This document shows, piece by piece, positions 1 through 7,087 of a stretch of DNA of 13,621 nucleotides. A program made the position numbers and the translations under genes. The stretch is from Zancudomyces culisetae (taxonomy: Eukaryota; Kickxellomycota; Harpellomycetes; Harpellales; Legeriomycetaceae), in NCBI GenBank assembly GCA_001969505.1, contig LSSK01001931.1, positions 1 to 13,621 of the forward strand, in the 5' to 3' direction. The notes beneath the pieces are model-generated. The model was not told where the DNA came from. It was given only the letters and a program-made list of their open reading frames with translations, and searched no databases. The stretch's first letter is position 1, and every line of letters starts with the position of its first letter.

Positions 1-146
1 CGTGAACAGCAGTTATTATAGCAGTATCGAATAAAAATGCAGCTGTCGGCAATACCAAATCCAAAAAGGTGTGTGAGCATATAGATATAGTTGGGACTGA
101 ATATGTTATCGGATAGTTTCGAACACCCACGAAGGTTAGCATAATA

Positions 147-158
147 CCCCCCCCCCCC
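147..158. repeat. Poly(C) run of 12 bases
   Basis: Twelve consecutive C, striking in an otherwise AT-rich flank. It is prone to slippage and to length error in sequencing. Confidence 0.9.
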
Positions 159-811
159 ATTCGTCGTTATATGTAAATTATGAGGTAAAAAACGATGATA
201 CTTCAAAAATACCTTCATGATAGAGTAGACTTTGAAACCCCTTGAAATATACTCTTGACTCAATAGCATAAGATGCAACCATACATAAAGAAACGTCATT
301 CAAAAAAGGTATAATTTCCAAATGCAAAAAAAAGGATACATATCCTTGGCCTAGCGAGGGAAAAGGGATAAGAGAGGGGGATTCTATAACCACCTTAGAA
401 AAGAGTTTGCTAAATTAAAAAGTTGTTTTCGAAAATATATCTGCATTTTGACCAATTCATTATAGCATCAGATAGTGTACCAATAACACCGGCCAGTAAC
501 TATAGGTATGTTGAAATAAGAAATACTGTTCTTAACTTTTGAGTATTCATAGCGCTCAAAGTTTATTTCAAAATTTTTGCCAAGTATATTTATCCAAAAA
601 GACATCATCTAGCAATTACACACATCTATAAGCTTACTAATGAATACTTTGAAACAAAAATAAACTCTTGCAGTTCCAAGTCATAGGGGAACCATTTGCA
701 TACTTGATATAGCGGCCTGCTGCACTTTAAGTTCATCCAAGATCAATTTACCCAAGCAAGTGGCTCCTCTTAGAAAAAAAGCCAACACAGAAAAAAGCAG
801 CATAATCATAT

Positions 812-833
812 CTATGTATGTATGTATATGTAT
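812..833. repeat. TATG-type microsatellite
   Basis: Short TATG/TA repeat in the 3' flank of the kinase gene. Read on the minus strand it gives TACATA words, which resemble fungal 3'-end efficiency elements; that role is inference. Confidence 0.7.
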
Positions 834-879
834 ACCCAACAGAAAAATTCTACATAAAAAAGAAAAAAAAGTAGTGATA

Positions 880-2574
880 CTATGAGCTATTTTTGCACCA
901 AGAGCATGAGAAGATATCCTTTAATGTGGCAAGACAGGAACTGAGGGAGGAAGACGATGATGAAGTATACTTTTTCTGGGGCGCATAGGCGTTGTTATTA
1001 TTAGATCCAGTAGGATACTCTATGTGGATGGGGCTTGTTGAGGAAGAGTACTCTTTACATATAGGATTATTGCTATTGTTGTTGTTTTTGGGAGCAAAGG
1101 AAACGGCATCAATGTAGTCAACATTTGGGCTAGAGGCAGGGGTGACATATAAACTCGTCGGAGCAGCTATACTCACTGGCTGAAAGGGTGATAAGGATAC
1201 AGCAGTTTTGCCATTGGGCACTACACTGGATTTGTTAAAGACTAGATGTACAGGTGAGTTTTTGATATCAGAGATAACAGAAAAGTTATCAATAGAAACT
1301 CTGGAAACATTTAGAGTACTGAGTTTCTTGGAAGAGGAATCAGATAAAAGGCCGGACATTTGGGGAGGATTAGAGTTAGATAAGTTGGACCAATCGATCC
1401 CGGTAAAGAACGGATGGGATTTCAGATCATCAAAATTGGGAATAGTGTCAGGGTCCGAGTCCTTAAAAAAGCAGCAGCCAAGACGATAATTTGGATCCAA
1501 AACCAAAATGCGCCTGATAAAATCCTTTGCGTGAACAGAGAAATGAGGAGGAAATTCGTACTCGTTTTTTAGGATTTTCTGGAATGTTTGATACTCGTTG
1601 GTTGCTTTGAATGGGGGTCTTCCAGCAAGGAGCTGATAAGCAATACAACCAAGAGCCCATATATCTGAACCCCTAATATTTGCCTCCTGTCTATCCATCA
1701 AAAGTTCTGGCGAAACGTATTCTGCGGTTCCAACAAACGAATTTGTCCTCGAACCGTCATTTTCACCAAGAAGCTTTGCTGTTCCGAAATCGGCTATTAG
1801 TATATGCATATCACTCCCCAGTAGAATATTTTCAGGCTTCAAATCTCTATGTACAACACCATTTTGGTGCATATATTCAACGGCTAGTATTAGTTCTGCC
1901 ATATAGTGTTTTGCTACTGGCTCGCTTAATCCTCCGTACTTTCTAACCCAAGACAAAAGCTCCCCATTGGCTGCCAGGTCAAGAATAAAATACAAACTCT
2001 GCTTGTCCTGAAATGCATAATGTAGTCTTACAATAAAAGGGTGTCGCAACTTATGTAGCACGTTTCTTTCTATTGTTACATATTTGGTTTTTTTCTCCTT
2101 GATTATATGCCGCTTATCCAGAATCTTGGCTGCATAGATTTTTTCTGTTTCAACCTCTGTTGCTTCAACCACTGTTGAATATGACCCTTCGCCTAATGTT
2201 CGTCCAAAAAAAAAGTCTTTGACTGTACGTTTCCGCGTTTCTCTTCCTCTCTCTTTTACCTTTACCTGCTCTACAAAAGGCGATTGCTCTGCTGCTGCAT
2301 TCATTGCCCTACTCTCATTTGTTGTCATAGGCGGTGGCGAGGTTGCTCGAGCTGGTTCGGATTTAATTTTATAAAATCCCTCTCCTCCCTCATTTTCTCC
2401 TATATTTTTTTTTGTCCCCAAAAAACAGTCGTTTGCAATTCTAGCGTCTTTCTCATCCACTGAAACTCGATTAATCTGATTAGTATAGCTTTTTACGAGC
2501 TCTGCAACACGACCATTACGTTGTTCACTACTTTCTTCCATGTTTTTGTTATTATTTATATCTATGCACTCCAT
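880..2574 (-). CDS. PKH1: PDK1/Pkh-type AGC serine/threonine protein kinase
   Basis: Single exon, 564 residues. An in-frame TAG lies 9 bases upstream of the chosen ATG. Residues 1-118 are a low-complexity extension. Residues 120-390 form a complete kinase domain: glycine loop GEGSYSTV (128-135), catalytic K150, helix-C E169, HRD at 242-244, DFG at 262-264. The activation loop NSFVGTAEYVSPELL (278-292) is the PDK1 signature, and S279 matches the autophosphorylated Ser241 of human PDK1. The segment KRHIIKEKK near 154-162 is the conserved PIF-pocket region. The domain ends in HPFF (387-390). The remaining ~170 residues are Ser/Asn-rich with several SP/TP sites and no recognisable PH domain, unlike animal PDK1. 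By family knowledge it phosphorylates activation loops of AGC kinases (Ypk, Pkc1, Sch9 types) in sphingolipid and cell-wall signalling. Which Pkh paralogue this is cannot be told; the symbol marks the family. Confidence 0.95.
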   Translation of the reverse strand: MECIDINNNKNMEESSEQRNGRVAELVKSYTNQINRVSVDEKDARIANDCFLGTKKNIGENEGGEGFYKIKSEPARATSPPPMTTNESRAMNAAAEQSPFVEQVKVKERGRETRKRTVKDFFFGRTLGEGSYSTVVEATEVETEKIYAAKILDKRHIIKEKKTKYVTIERNVLHKLRHPFIVRLHYAFQDKQSLYFILDLAANGELLSWVRKYGGLSEPVAKHYMAELILAVEYMHQNGVVHRDLKPENILLGSDMHILIADFGTAKLLGENDGSRTNSFVGTAEYVSPELLMDRQEANIRGSDIWALGCIAYQLLAGRPPFKATNEYQTFQKILKNEYEFPPHFSVHAKDFIRRILVLDPNYRLGCCFFKDSDPDTIPNFDDLKSHPFFTGIDWSNLSNSNPPQMSGLLSDSSSKKLSTLNVSRVSIDNFSVISDIKNSPVHLVFNKSSVVPNGKTAVSLSPFQPVSIAAPTSLYVTPASSPNVDYIDAVSFAPKNNNNSNNPICKEYSSSTSPIHIEYPTGSNNNNAYAPQKKYTSSSSSSLSSCLATLKDIFSCSWCKNSS

Positions 2575-2674
2575 CTTGTTTTTCTATTTAATACGTGGGC
2601 ACCTGATTCAGCTATTTTTATTTGAGTATACTGTAATTTTTTCGTCGTTTTCTTATACTTTTGGTTTAATTCGA

Positions 2675-2681
2675 TTATATA
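2675..2681 (-). promoter_or_regulatory. TATA box upstream of the kinase gene
   Basis: The minus strand reads TATATAA about 100 bases upstream of the kinase ATG, and a CCAAT word (reverse of 2688-2692) lies just upstream of it. Position and order fit a Pol II core promoter; no transcript data. Confidence 0.45.
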
Positions 2682-3360
2682 GTTTTTATTGGTCTCGATT
2701 CGTCTTAATTTGAAATATAATTTGCTCTTCGCACCTTCCTATTGTTTGGGATTTATTTCTTTGCATTTATTAATCTTTGTTGATGAGCCTAGAAGTTCCG
2801 AATCGGTATTCTTAAAGCAGATATGATATACAGCAAATATTTTGACACCACTCTAGGTGGCTTTCTTAAATCCGTCGTTTATTATTACTAAGATTTCAGA
2901 ATGTTTGTATAAAAATTGAATGTGCGTCGATTGAGTAAAGCATTGTTTGAACGGTTCTTTGCTGTCTTGTGTCTCTAGACTCTACCCTCTCGAATTCAAT
3001 TAAAAGCGAAAATATATATATATGGAAGGAAACAGATAATCTTGAGCTTAGTACTTTGTGCAATATCTATAAAACTGCAAGTAATAACATCCTTCCCAAG
3101 CCTAAAAAGCCCTTATACAGCAGCTAGTAAGTAGTTTGGTTTGTAGCCTTTTATTGGCTCTTTTTTTCTTTTATCAAGCAGGTTTGTAATTGACGGTAAT
3201 TGTTTTATAGAATCTTTTTTCCCAATAGTCCACTCAACTTATTCAAAAACCAAGGTAAAGCTAATTGGAAGTATAATTAAAAATTGGAATTACAGAACTT
3301 GGAACAAAAAGGAATGAAATCGTTTAAATTAGCTGAAACAAATGACCGGGAATCAGCGAA

Positions 3361-3423
3361 CTCCCCCCCAAAAAAAAATACATTATTTTATAGAAACAGG
3401 AAAGGAGTTTTTTTGGGGGGGAG
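3361..3423. repeat. Perfect 16-bp inverted repeat, C7A7 / T7G7 arms
   Basis: The left arm CTCCCCCCCAAAAAAA (3361-3376) is the exact reverse complement of the right arm TTTTTTTGGGGGGGAG (3408-3423). A 31-base AT-rich loop separates them. GAA occurs immediately on both sides (3358-3360 and 3424-3426), which could be a 3-base target duplication or chance. The structure would extrude as a cruciform or fold as an RNA hairpin. Confidence 0.9.
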
Positions 3424-3497
3424 GAAATCGGATAAAATACCGAAAATCACATCTAGGAGATGGAAAGCCCCTGAAATTAATACCAGTTTCTGAGGAT

Positions 3498-3625
3498 CTT
3501 GGCAGCATCGTACAAAAGCTGCCGAGCCTTTAGTATACTAGCTGAGCAAAGAAGCTCTATGATACCAAGCGCCTGCCAACATTCAAGCAAATAATCTTGC
3601 TCACCCAAATGGTTTTATTGTGAGC
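3498..3625. other. Cluster of three GC-rich hairpins, possible structured RNA
   Basis: Hairpin 1: the GGCAGC/GCTGCC core (3501-3506 with 3518-3523) extends to a 9-bp stem, 3498-3506 with 3518-3526, with one G-T pair and an 11-base loop. Hairpin 2: GAGC/GCTC at 3544-3547 and 3554-3557. Hairpin 3: GCTCAC/GTGAGC at 3599-3604 and 3620-3625, with a 15-base loop. The word GAGCCTTT occurs twice (3524-3531 and 3623-3630). No tRNA B box, C/D boxes or snRNA core motif was found, so the class and strand of any RNA are unknown. Confidence 0.25.
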
Positions 3626-4294
3626 CTTTTGCTCTTGACCTCATAGAAGAGATGGTAATTTTTTATGAAAAAGCTCGAAAAATATTCAAATATTTGTGTT
3701 GAAAAAAAATATGAAGAAAGTCCAGACAGCGCCCCACTAGGTTTTTTTTTGTTGATCCGTGTGGTCAAAACGAAGCATATACTTTACTGGGAAGAGCCTG
3801 CTAATGCAGTTGCAAAGCAGATGGGTGCAGCCTGGCATGTAGTTTATCACTATTCGGCCCAAATAAACACCAAACAAAACCAGAAAAATATAAACGCTTT
3901 ATAAAATGTTTGCACCACTGCATTTCCGAACGCTCCCAAGCATTTTCTTTCTGGGGGGGAATTTGTTTGAAAAGCCGTAAACCAACTACCTTGTTGTCGA
4001 ATTTCACCAAAGCATTTCCGCAAAAAATTAAGAGCAGATTGTTGGGTAGTATTTTGAACCATTAATTCTCGCGTTTATTGGATGTTCGTAGGTATTCACG
4101 TTGCCTGTCCAAACACTTTTTACCTTTTCAAAGCAGAAAGAGGAAGGATGAATGCTAAACTCATACTTTTTTTAGGACACGGCTTTATTCCCGAAATGTT
4201 GTGTAATAATATTGCGATTGTTATTTGCAGAATTAAACGTGTATAATGTAATACTGAAAAATATAATGAACGACAATACCCTAATATTATCGTG

Positions 4295-4300
4295 TTTATT
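4295..4300 (-). terminator. Possible poly(A) signal of the orphan secreted gene
   Basis: AATAAA on the minus strand, about 85 bases past the stop of the 201-residue gene, a plausible 3'-end position. Confidence 0.35.
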
Positions 4301-4383
4301 TTCGCAAGATACCCACAAATAAAGCATTGATTATTTCACAACACCACAAAATCATAAAACCATAAAACCATATCTTATTTTTT

Positions 4384-4989
4384 TCACTCAACTTTGTACA
4401 CAGTAGCATACAAAGAATACGCACAATTTGCGTTTATGGGTTTCTGCAAACTCTTTCCCTCAGCAATACGCAGAACCATAAACTTTATATCCACCTCAAA
4501 ATTTCTGACACACAATTCAATCTGTAAGAATGATCTATTTTTATCAACAACGTAAGCAAAATCGTTGTGCCAAATCCTTGCATCATATATGGGATAGGTA
4601 CACTGGTAGCCTTGCTGTGAGTTATCTACTTTTTTAGTGGTATAATCCCATAATATACTCTTCACGCTTTCCATATAATTAACCTGGCAAACCTCTTTAA
4701 TCAATAGTTTTTTATTGGTTCGAGGCACTGTGCCATCATTACTCTCAGCATCGTCTATGAAGTACTCTGAAAAAGGAATTCTTGTAAACCCTATTACATT
4801 CGGATCATTCTGGTACATTGAAGCATACTCAATACCTCTTGTAGCAAGAGTATCGCTATCATAAAGTATGTAGTCTGTTCTACCCGAAGCTTTGACTAAC
4901 TGCAGTATCTCGTCTTCAAATCCCAGCACAACCGTCGCGCGTTGGAAAATAAGTGTAAAAGCACTCAATGTTGGCACTATGAGCTTCAT
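4384..4989 (-). CDS. Putative small secreted protein, four cysteines, unknown family
   Basis: Single exon, 201 residues; I do not recognise the family. The ATG is the first one downstream of an in-frame TAA 30 bases upstream. Residues 1-23 are signal-peptide-like: K2, a hydrophobic core at about 3-15, then polar FQRAT before VVLG, so cleavage near 20-23 is a guess. The mature part has exactly four cysteines (C101, C130, C160, C189), an even number spaced about 30 apart that could make two disulfides, and one N-glycosylation sequon (NRS, 151-153). The rest is well-mixed, aromatic-rich, globular-looking sequence with no low complexity, zinc or catalytic motif and no later transmembrane segment. 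A TATA-like word lies about 35-40 bases upstream (5023-5030). Secretion and the disulfides are inference; an uncleaved membrane anchor is an alternative. Confidence 0.65.
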   Translation of the reverse strand: MKLIVPTLSAFTLIFQRATVVLGFEDEILQLVKASGRTDYILYDSDTLATRGIEYASMYQNDPNVIGFTRIPFSEYFIDDAESNDGTVPRTNKKLLIKEVCQVNYMESVKSILWDYTTKKVDNSQQGYQCTYPIYDARIWHNDFAYVVDKNRSFLQIELCVRNFEVDIKFMVLRIAEGKSLQKPINANCAYSLYATVYKVE

Positions 4990-5787
4990 TTTTATCTTGT
5001 TCCTCTGTCCTATTTTTTAGTACTATTATACTTGCACTTCAAACTGTACTTTTTGTGAAAAGAATGATAGCAAGAAGAATTTAAGTCGAGTATCGTTTGG
5101 AAGATTTACCTCTTTTATCTAGGTTTTGATAGAAAAAGCATAGCTTGGCCTTCCAAAAAGCTTTTTAATGCAAGAAAGTACACTCAAAAGTTTTTATTCT
5201 CTATATAATTGATGCCACTAAACTCAAAACCTTTTGGTGCAATCATGTTTCTGAAACAGGTGTTTTCATTTAAGCACAAACCTTAAGAGTATAACTTGTA
5301 TCTATTAAAACTCAACAGATATCATCTCAACACATGATTACTGAATCACTGTAGTCTACTAACTTTTATAAACAAATAATGATAAAAACCCTGTTGTAGA
5401 ACACATTCCTTTCTATCGACTGGTGTTTAATACACATCCTTGCTAATTTTTCTACAAAAAGTAATAAATATGTGATAGGTTACTTTGTAACTCTGAAAAC
5501 ATTAAAGTGATTATTTTAATATGTTTTGATACCCGTCATTTCATTAATAAATAATATATATACTGGTTTTATTACGTTGTACAGTGATATGCTTTAATTT
5601 CATTAAAATAATGTTACAGAAAGGTATAGACCTTTACAATAAAGGATGATGAGATATTAAAAAAAACTGGTTAAACAAAAAGCGACAAAAAAAACCATGA
5701 GAATATTAAGGAGGTAACGACAAGACGAGTGTATGTGGCGCTTGTGATCTAGGATTTTACTTTTGAGAATAGTGTAAGCTTCACTAT
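4990..5787. other. Spacer between the EF-hand gene and the orphan secreted gene
   Basis: No frame with coding character was found. It should carry the upstream region of the 201-residue gene and the 3' flank of the EF-hand gene. The reverse complement of 5568-5573 is AATAAA, a candidate poly(A) signal about 215 bases past the EF-hand stop. A 7-bp inverted repeat (AATAGTG/CACTATT, 5768-5788) touches the EF-hand stop codon. Confidence 0.5.
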
Positions 5788-6621
5788 TTAGAAAACGCCA
5801 GCCTTTTCCATAAAGCTTTCAAATTCGAAAAAGTCAATAACATTATTCCCATCCATATCAACAATATCAACCATTTCTTCCAATTCTTCGGTGCTAAAAG
5901 ATTCACCACAAAGATTAGATACATTTGCCAGATCGTCAATAGTAATAATCGTAGATGAACCAGAGCAAAACAACTTGAAGACAGCATAGTTATATTCGGA
6001 TCTTTCAATTGATTGGATAAGCTGATGACAATAAACTATAAATTCATTCTTGTGCAGCTGCGACTTTTTATTCAATTGTAGCGTCCTTAGTGTATTTATA
6101 ATTTTTTGTTTGTCAATCTCAACAATCGTAATTGCCTTGGTGATTATCGGTAGGTGTTTAACATATAATAGATTGCGGCCTTCAATGTCCATTTTGTCAA
6201 AAATTTTACCATATTGATGAATTTCCTGAGTTGTAAGAGAGTTATAAATTGAGAGCACTATTTCATCGCTAGGAACATTTTCGGTTGAGTATTTATGACT
6301 CTCCGCATGAGGTAGAACATTCTTTTCAATTGTAGCCGTGCTATTCGTATTGTGTAATGGATTATCATTTATGAATGGTGGCTGAGCTGCACTATTACGG
6401 CTCAGAATTCCAGTTCTTTTAACCTCAGAATGACCATTTGCTTCACTCACATCAAGCCCAGATGATCCTTTTCTCTGAGAAAAAAAATATTCCGATTTCT
6501 TTTTTATCTCTGATGTAATAACACCTGAGTTCCTTTGATTGTGTTTGGTCAACAAGAAATTCAATCGTTCACTTGAGGATTTATCCCTCTCCATATATTC
6601 TTTGGAATTATTTTGTTTCAT
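5788..6621 (-). CDS. EF-hand protein, divergent centrin/calmodulin-like
   Basis: Single exon, 277 residues. Residues 1-115 are Ser/Asn/Lys-rich and look disordered. Residues 125-275 have the two-lobed four-EF-hand layout. Only the last loop is canonical: DMDGNNVIDFFE (255-266), with ligands at loop positions 1, 3, 5, 9 and 12; Asn replaces the usual Gly at position 6. The other three sites (near 143-155, 182-194 and 218-230) keep helix-loop-helix spacing but have lost acidic ligands. The segment FSTEELEEMVDIVDMDG (242-258) followed by a short tail ending in GVF resembles the C-lobe end of centrins (Cdc31). A calmodulin-like or calcineurin-B-like sensor is also possible. The chosen ATG is the first in a frame open for 30 more codons upstream to a TAA. 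An intron joining an earlier start was searched for and not found. Confidence 0.8.
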   Translation of the reverse strand: MKQNNSKEYMERDKSSSERLNFLLTKHNQRNSGVITSEIKKKSEYFFSQRKGSSGLDVSEANGHSEVKRTGILSRNSAAQPPFINDNPLHNTNSTATIEKNVLPHAESHKYSTENVPSDEIVLSIYNSLTTQEIHQYGKIFDKMDIEGRNLLYVKHLPIITKAITIVEIDKQKIINTLRTLQLNKKSQLHKNEFIVYCHQLIQSIERSEYNYAVFKLFCSGSSTIITIDDLANVSNLCGESFSTEELEEMVDIVDMDGNNVIDFFEFESFMEKAGVF

Positions 6622-6665
6622 TGCTTGATTTTGCCTTATTTTTCCAAAATTGTAAAGAATTCGCC

Positions 6666-6680
6666 TTAGTATATTTCCAT
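6666..6680 (-). promoter_or_regulatory. Possible 4-codon upstream ORF of the EF-hand gene
   Basis: On the minus strand ATGGAAATATACTAA lies 44 bases before the main ATG and about 36 bases downstream of the TATATAA at 6716-6722. If transcription starts upstream of 6680, this micro-ORF would lie in the leader and could damp translation. Confidence 0.3.
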
Positions 6681-6715
6681 CTATAGTATTAGCCCAAGAT
6701 ATGTATACCGTTTAG

Positions 6716-6722
6716 TTATATA
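6716..6722 (-). promoter_or_regulatory. TATA box upstream of the EF-hand gene
   Basis: The minus strand reads TATATAA about 95 bases before the ATG, the same word at nearly the same distance as for the kinase gene. Confidence 0.45.
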
Positions 6723-6790
6723 GAACAGTTGATCCAAAAAAAAAGTATCAAACAAAATTAGTTTCTTTGCATTTCATGAGCAAAAAAAAA

Positions 6791-6799
6791 GTAAACAAA
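6791..6799 (+). promoter_or_regulatory. Forkhead-type motif GTAAACAAA
   Basis: An exact match to the fungal forkhead consensus, 170 bases upstream of the EF-hand ATG. Forkhead factors drive mitotic gene waves in yeasts; relevance here is inference from the motif alone. Confidence 0.3.
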
Positions 6800-7087
6800 T
6801 AGGAAAGACAAATGAAAACTGCCAAACAAATTTGAAAGTGTAATTAAAATTTTGTTGTCAAATCTACGGAATAATGCTTAATAACCGAAATTTGCTATAT
6901 GCTCAATAAAATTAAACAAGTAGTAAAAATATCTAGCACTCTTATTTCAGTATAAGCGCGTTAGGCTGCTACCATTTCTAAGTACGAGGTTTATAAAATA
7001 AAATAAAATAGATGCTACAAAAGGATGGGTTAATGCTACTAGTACAAAAAAAGTGCACGGGGGGTATGGGTGGGTGTACTGAACTCA

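Larger units (their letters stand above)
1..879. other. Non-coding 3' flank of the kinase gene
   Basis: I see no supportable gene here; the open frames are short, and the longest (178-393, minus) would begin at GTG. The segment holds a run of 12 C at 147-158 and a TATG-type microsatellite near 812-833. The reverse complement of 562-567 is AATAAA, a possible poly(A) signal for the minus-strand kinase gene, about 310 bases past its stop. TACATA and TATA-rich words nearer the stop could instead serve as 3'-end elements. Confidence 0.6.
2575..4383. other. 1.8 kb gap with kinase promoter, inverted repeat and hairpins
   Basis: This gap lies upstream of the kinase gene and downstream of the orphan secreted gene. 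The open frames are short and match no family I recognise; several begin at TTG. Notable content: the kinase TATA/CCAAT region (2675-2692), an AT dinucleotide run near 3011-3021, a perfect 16-bp inverted repeat (3361-3423), three hairpins at 3498-3625, and a run of seven G at 3953-3959. An unannotated non-coding RNA or tiny spliced gene is possible but not shown. Confidence 0.5.
6622..7087. other. Spacer: EF-hand promoter and VTA1 3' flank
   Basis: No gene seen. It contains a TATATAA on the minus strand (6716-6722), a GTAAACAAA forkhead-type word (6791-6799), an AAAAT-type repeat (6994-7010) and a G-rich patch at 7059-7074 just past the VTA1 stop. Confidence 0.55.

Noticed and set aside
3145-3157. 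GCCTTTTATTGGC, resembling the U5 snRNA loop I word
   Set aside because: The bases differ from the invariant loop, the stem is only 3 bp, and no Sm site or second stem follows in proper arrangement.
3801-4062. Minus-strand frames at 3850-4062 (ATG start, helical-looking first 24 residues) with a possible GTAGTT donor and a CAG acceptor
   Set aside because: No recognisable family, weak donor, and no convincing downstream exon. A tiny spliced gene cannot be excluded but is not supported.
5010-5109. Possible 100-base intron (GTAAAT to AATAG) upstream of the orphan secreted gene
   Set aside because: The upstream exon has no ATG in the matching frame before a stop, and the existing ATG already begins a signal-like sequence. 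It could at most be a leader intron.
5644-5654. ATGATGA word resembling a snoRNA C box
   Set aside because: No CTGA D box at a suitable distance and no terminal stem.
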